Of a stretch of DNA of 64,000 nucleotides, positions 62,708 to 64,000 are shown piece after piece. How positions within the stretch are numbered: the first letter of the stretch is position 1; the number at the start of each line of letters is the position of its first letter. Origin of the DNA: Myxococcales bacterium. GTDB lineage: Bacteria > Myxococcota_A > Polyangia > Palsa-1104 > JAEUJZ01. The translations under genes and the position numbers were made by a program. The notes below the pieces were generated by a model. That model did no database searches. It saw only the letters and a program-made list of their open reading frames with translations, and had not been told where the DNA came from. The stretch lies in NCBI GenBank assembly GCA_016794505.1, contig JAEUJZ010000037.1, positions 186,001 to 250,000 on the forward strand. The letters are read 5' to 3'.

Positions 62708-63667
62708 TCAATGTCTGTCTGCGGCGAGCCGCGTCGCCACCGCGGCAATATGCTCGGGCCGACAGCCACAGCAGCCCCCCAGGTGGTCGGCGCCCTCGGA
62801 AAGCAGCTGCACAAGGTCGGCCGCAAAGCGCTCTGGCGTCTCGGGCGGGGGCGGGCGCTTGCAGTCGGGGGCGGGCTCGTCGACTTCTGGCTGCGCCAAG
62901 ACCCGCGGTCGCTCGCCACGCTGGCCGGCGGCCCACTCGGCCAGCTCAGACACCGCACGGCGCAGCCGACGCGCGGGCTGCGAGCAGTTCACGCCGATGA
63001 TCACCGGCCGGACATCGGCCTCTCCGATCGCCTTCAGCATGCGCGCAAGCGGCACCCCGAGCGGCGTCTCAAGCCCGCTCTGCCCCAGGCTGACGGTCAG
63101 CGACACCGCAAGCGGCAGCGCCGTGCGTCCCGCGCCTGCAAGAAGTGCCGCCAGATCCATCGGATCGCAGGCCGTCTCGATATGCAGGGCACAGGCGCCC
63201 GCCGCCAAAAATGCCTGCGCCAGCGCCTCGGTCTGATCTGCGATCGCTGCGACCTCGGCGGCGCTTGGCGGCGGACCACTCGGCCCGAGCGCTGCGACGA
63301 CGAAAGCCGGCGGCACACCCGCTGACATCGCCTGCTGAACACTGCGCCGCGCCAGCCGCTGCGCCTGATGCAGCGCCTGATCCGCATGGCTGGCATGCGG
63401 TCGATCCTGCGCCGACAACACGCCAGGGATCTGCCCCGCCCGCAGCAGACGCCCAAGCCCAAACGAGCCGGTCTGCAGCACATCCGCACCCGCCATATAG
63501 AACGCGCGATGCACCTCGCCCAGCCGCGCAGGCTGCGTGAGCAGCCACGCCTCAGGCGGCTCGACCGCCAGATCCAGCCCCTTGGCAATCAGCGCCGTAC
63601 CCAACCCCCCATCAAACAACAGCGTCCGCCCTCGCACCGCTGCCATAAACGCATCCGCCACCGACAT
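62708..63667 (-). CDS. Homocysteine S-methyltransferase family protein
   Basis: A 319-residue (beta/alpha)8 enzyme. LLFDGGLGTALIAKG opens the domain, GADVLQTGSFG is the second conserved segment, and GVNCS together with GGCCGCRPEHI supply the three Cys zinc ligands. It should transfer a methyl group to homocysteine to give methionine, using a donor such as S-methylmethionine or betaine; which one is not visible. ATG at 63667 follows GGAAAGGGG, and an earlier in-frame ATG has no such site. It is the first gene of the minus-strand set leading to the ceramidase-like and glycerol kinase genes, 66 bp before the former. Confidence 0.9.
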   Translation of the reverse strand: MSVADAFMAAVRGRTLLFDGGLGTALIAKGLDLAVEPPEAWLLTQPARLGEVHRAFYMAGADVLQTGSFGLGRLLRAGQIPGVLSAQDRPHASHADQALHQAQRLARRSVQQAMSAGVPPAFVVAALGPSGPPPSAAEVAAIADQTEALAQAFLAAGACALHIETACDPMDLAALLAGAGRTALPLAVSLTVSLGQSGLETPLGVPLARMLKAIGEADVRPVIIGVNCSQPARRLRRAVSELAEWAAGQRGERPRVLAQPEVDEPAPDCKRPPPPETPERFAADLVQLLSEGADHLGGCCGCRPEHIAAVATRLAADRH

Positions 63668-63841
63668 CGCATCGCCCCTTTCCACAATTCCCCGTCCCAT
63701 CAAGCAGTCCATAGGCTGGGGCCGCAGCGGCGTGCTTTTTCTTGACGCTCGCGGCGAGAAAAAGTGCTCCGCGTCCGCGGGGGCCCCAGCCGCGCTGCCC
63801 GTTTTAGGAGGGCCTTTCGCAGCATCTTCTGCCCTGCCCGC

Positions 63842-64000
63842 TTATTTGTCCTTCTTACCCACATCGCCAACCGACGGCGAAGCCGGCCCAGATGGCGCAC
63901 CCGGCGAAGCCGGCCCAGATGGTGAAGCCGGCGCAGAGGGCGAAGCCGGGATGTGCTTATGGGTAGGCCGACTGGGCCGTGACACACGACGCGACTGCAG
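63842..64000 (-). CDS. C-terminal end of a gene running off the window (partial)
   Basis: On the minus strand an open frame of 52 codons enters from the right edge and ends at TAA (63842-63844). Its sequence is Pro/Ser/Ala/Gly-rich, with PASPSGPASPG-type repeats, then VGDVGKKDK at the end. Such tails are common on myxobacterial surface or signalling proteins. Without the rest, neither the gene nor its function can be confirmed; the repeats alone could be a non-coding low-complexity stretch. Confidence 0.45.
   Translation of the reverse strand: MQSRRVSRPSRPTHKHIPASPSAPASPSGPASPGAPSGPASPSVGDVGKKDK

Noticed and set aside
63737..63767. Inverted repeat CTTTTTCT...AGAAAAAG considered as an intrinsic terminator
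   Set aside because: The stem is A/T-rich and the loop long; it does not have the G/C stem plus T-run of a terminator. Left unannotated.

Overview
The window is a 64 kb piece of a high-GC chromosome that most resembles a myxobacterium or close relative (Myxococcota). Evidence: three very large eukaryote-type Ser/Thr kinases fused to ATPase, TPR, cyclase or sulfatase-like domains; a secreted cysteine-rich protein with a MopE-type motif and a MYXO-CTERM-like tail; an ADYC-type lipoprotein; PEGA-domain proteins and many lipoproteins. This is inferred from gene content only. No rRNA, tRNA, CRISPR array, transposase, integrase or phage gene was recognised. High GC gives long antisense shadow ORFs on nearly every gene.

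Layout. 0-5.3 kb: 3' part of a five-heme cytochrome, a small membrane protein, a FadL-type porin and a DUF4114/MopE surface protein. 5.3-13.1 kb: a giant kinase-ATPase-GAF-cyclase (minus) divergent from a lipase-like lipoprotein. 13.4-20.5 kb: an Rrf2-type Fe-S regulator behind two palindromic operators, then a molybdoenzyme operon (alpha, beta, gamma, chaperone) of the type II DMSO reductase/NxrA-NarG class. 20.6-27.1 kb: an outer-membrane barrel, a flavin monooxygenase, a lipoprotein cytochrome c divergent from a quinol-type nitric oxide reductase, and a CopD-like protein. Together 13.4-27.1 kb looks like a nitrogen-oxide respiration or detoxification island; the direction of the molybdoenzyme (nitrate reduction or nitrite oxidation) cannot be read from sequence.

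27.2-33.1 kb (minus): response regulator, large sensor histidine kinase and a periplasmic binding protein whose gene overlaps the kinase by ATGA, a plausible three-component sensor, plus an LPG-synthase/flippase-type membrane protein. 33.2-38.8 kb (plus): unknown membrane protein, glutamyl-Q tRNA(Asp) synthetase, chemoreceptor and TolC-like protein, ending at a perfect 26-bp palindrome. 38.9-44.1 kb: PEGA protein and lipoprotein pair, coiled-coil protein, ADYC lipoprotein with a pentapeptide tandem repeat. 44.2-48.4 kb: a kinase-nSTAND-PEGA-FGE-like fusion with a very long activation-loop insertion. 48.6-53.8 kb (minus): a tightly packed set of two membrane glycosyltransferase-type proteins, a membrane-anchored unknown and a flavin reductase. 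53.8-57.4 kb: lipoprotein and a third kinase with TPRs.

57.4-58.35 kb is gene-poor and contains an AT-rich island that may be a decayed gene. 58.35-63.7 kb: a VanY-type peptidase lipoprotein, then a minus-strand cluster of homocysteine methyltransferase, ceramidase-like lipoprotein and glycerol kinase. The right edge holds the Pro/Ser/Ala-rich C-terminus of a minus-strand gene that continues beyond the window.
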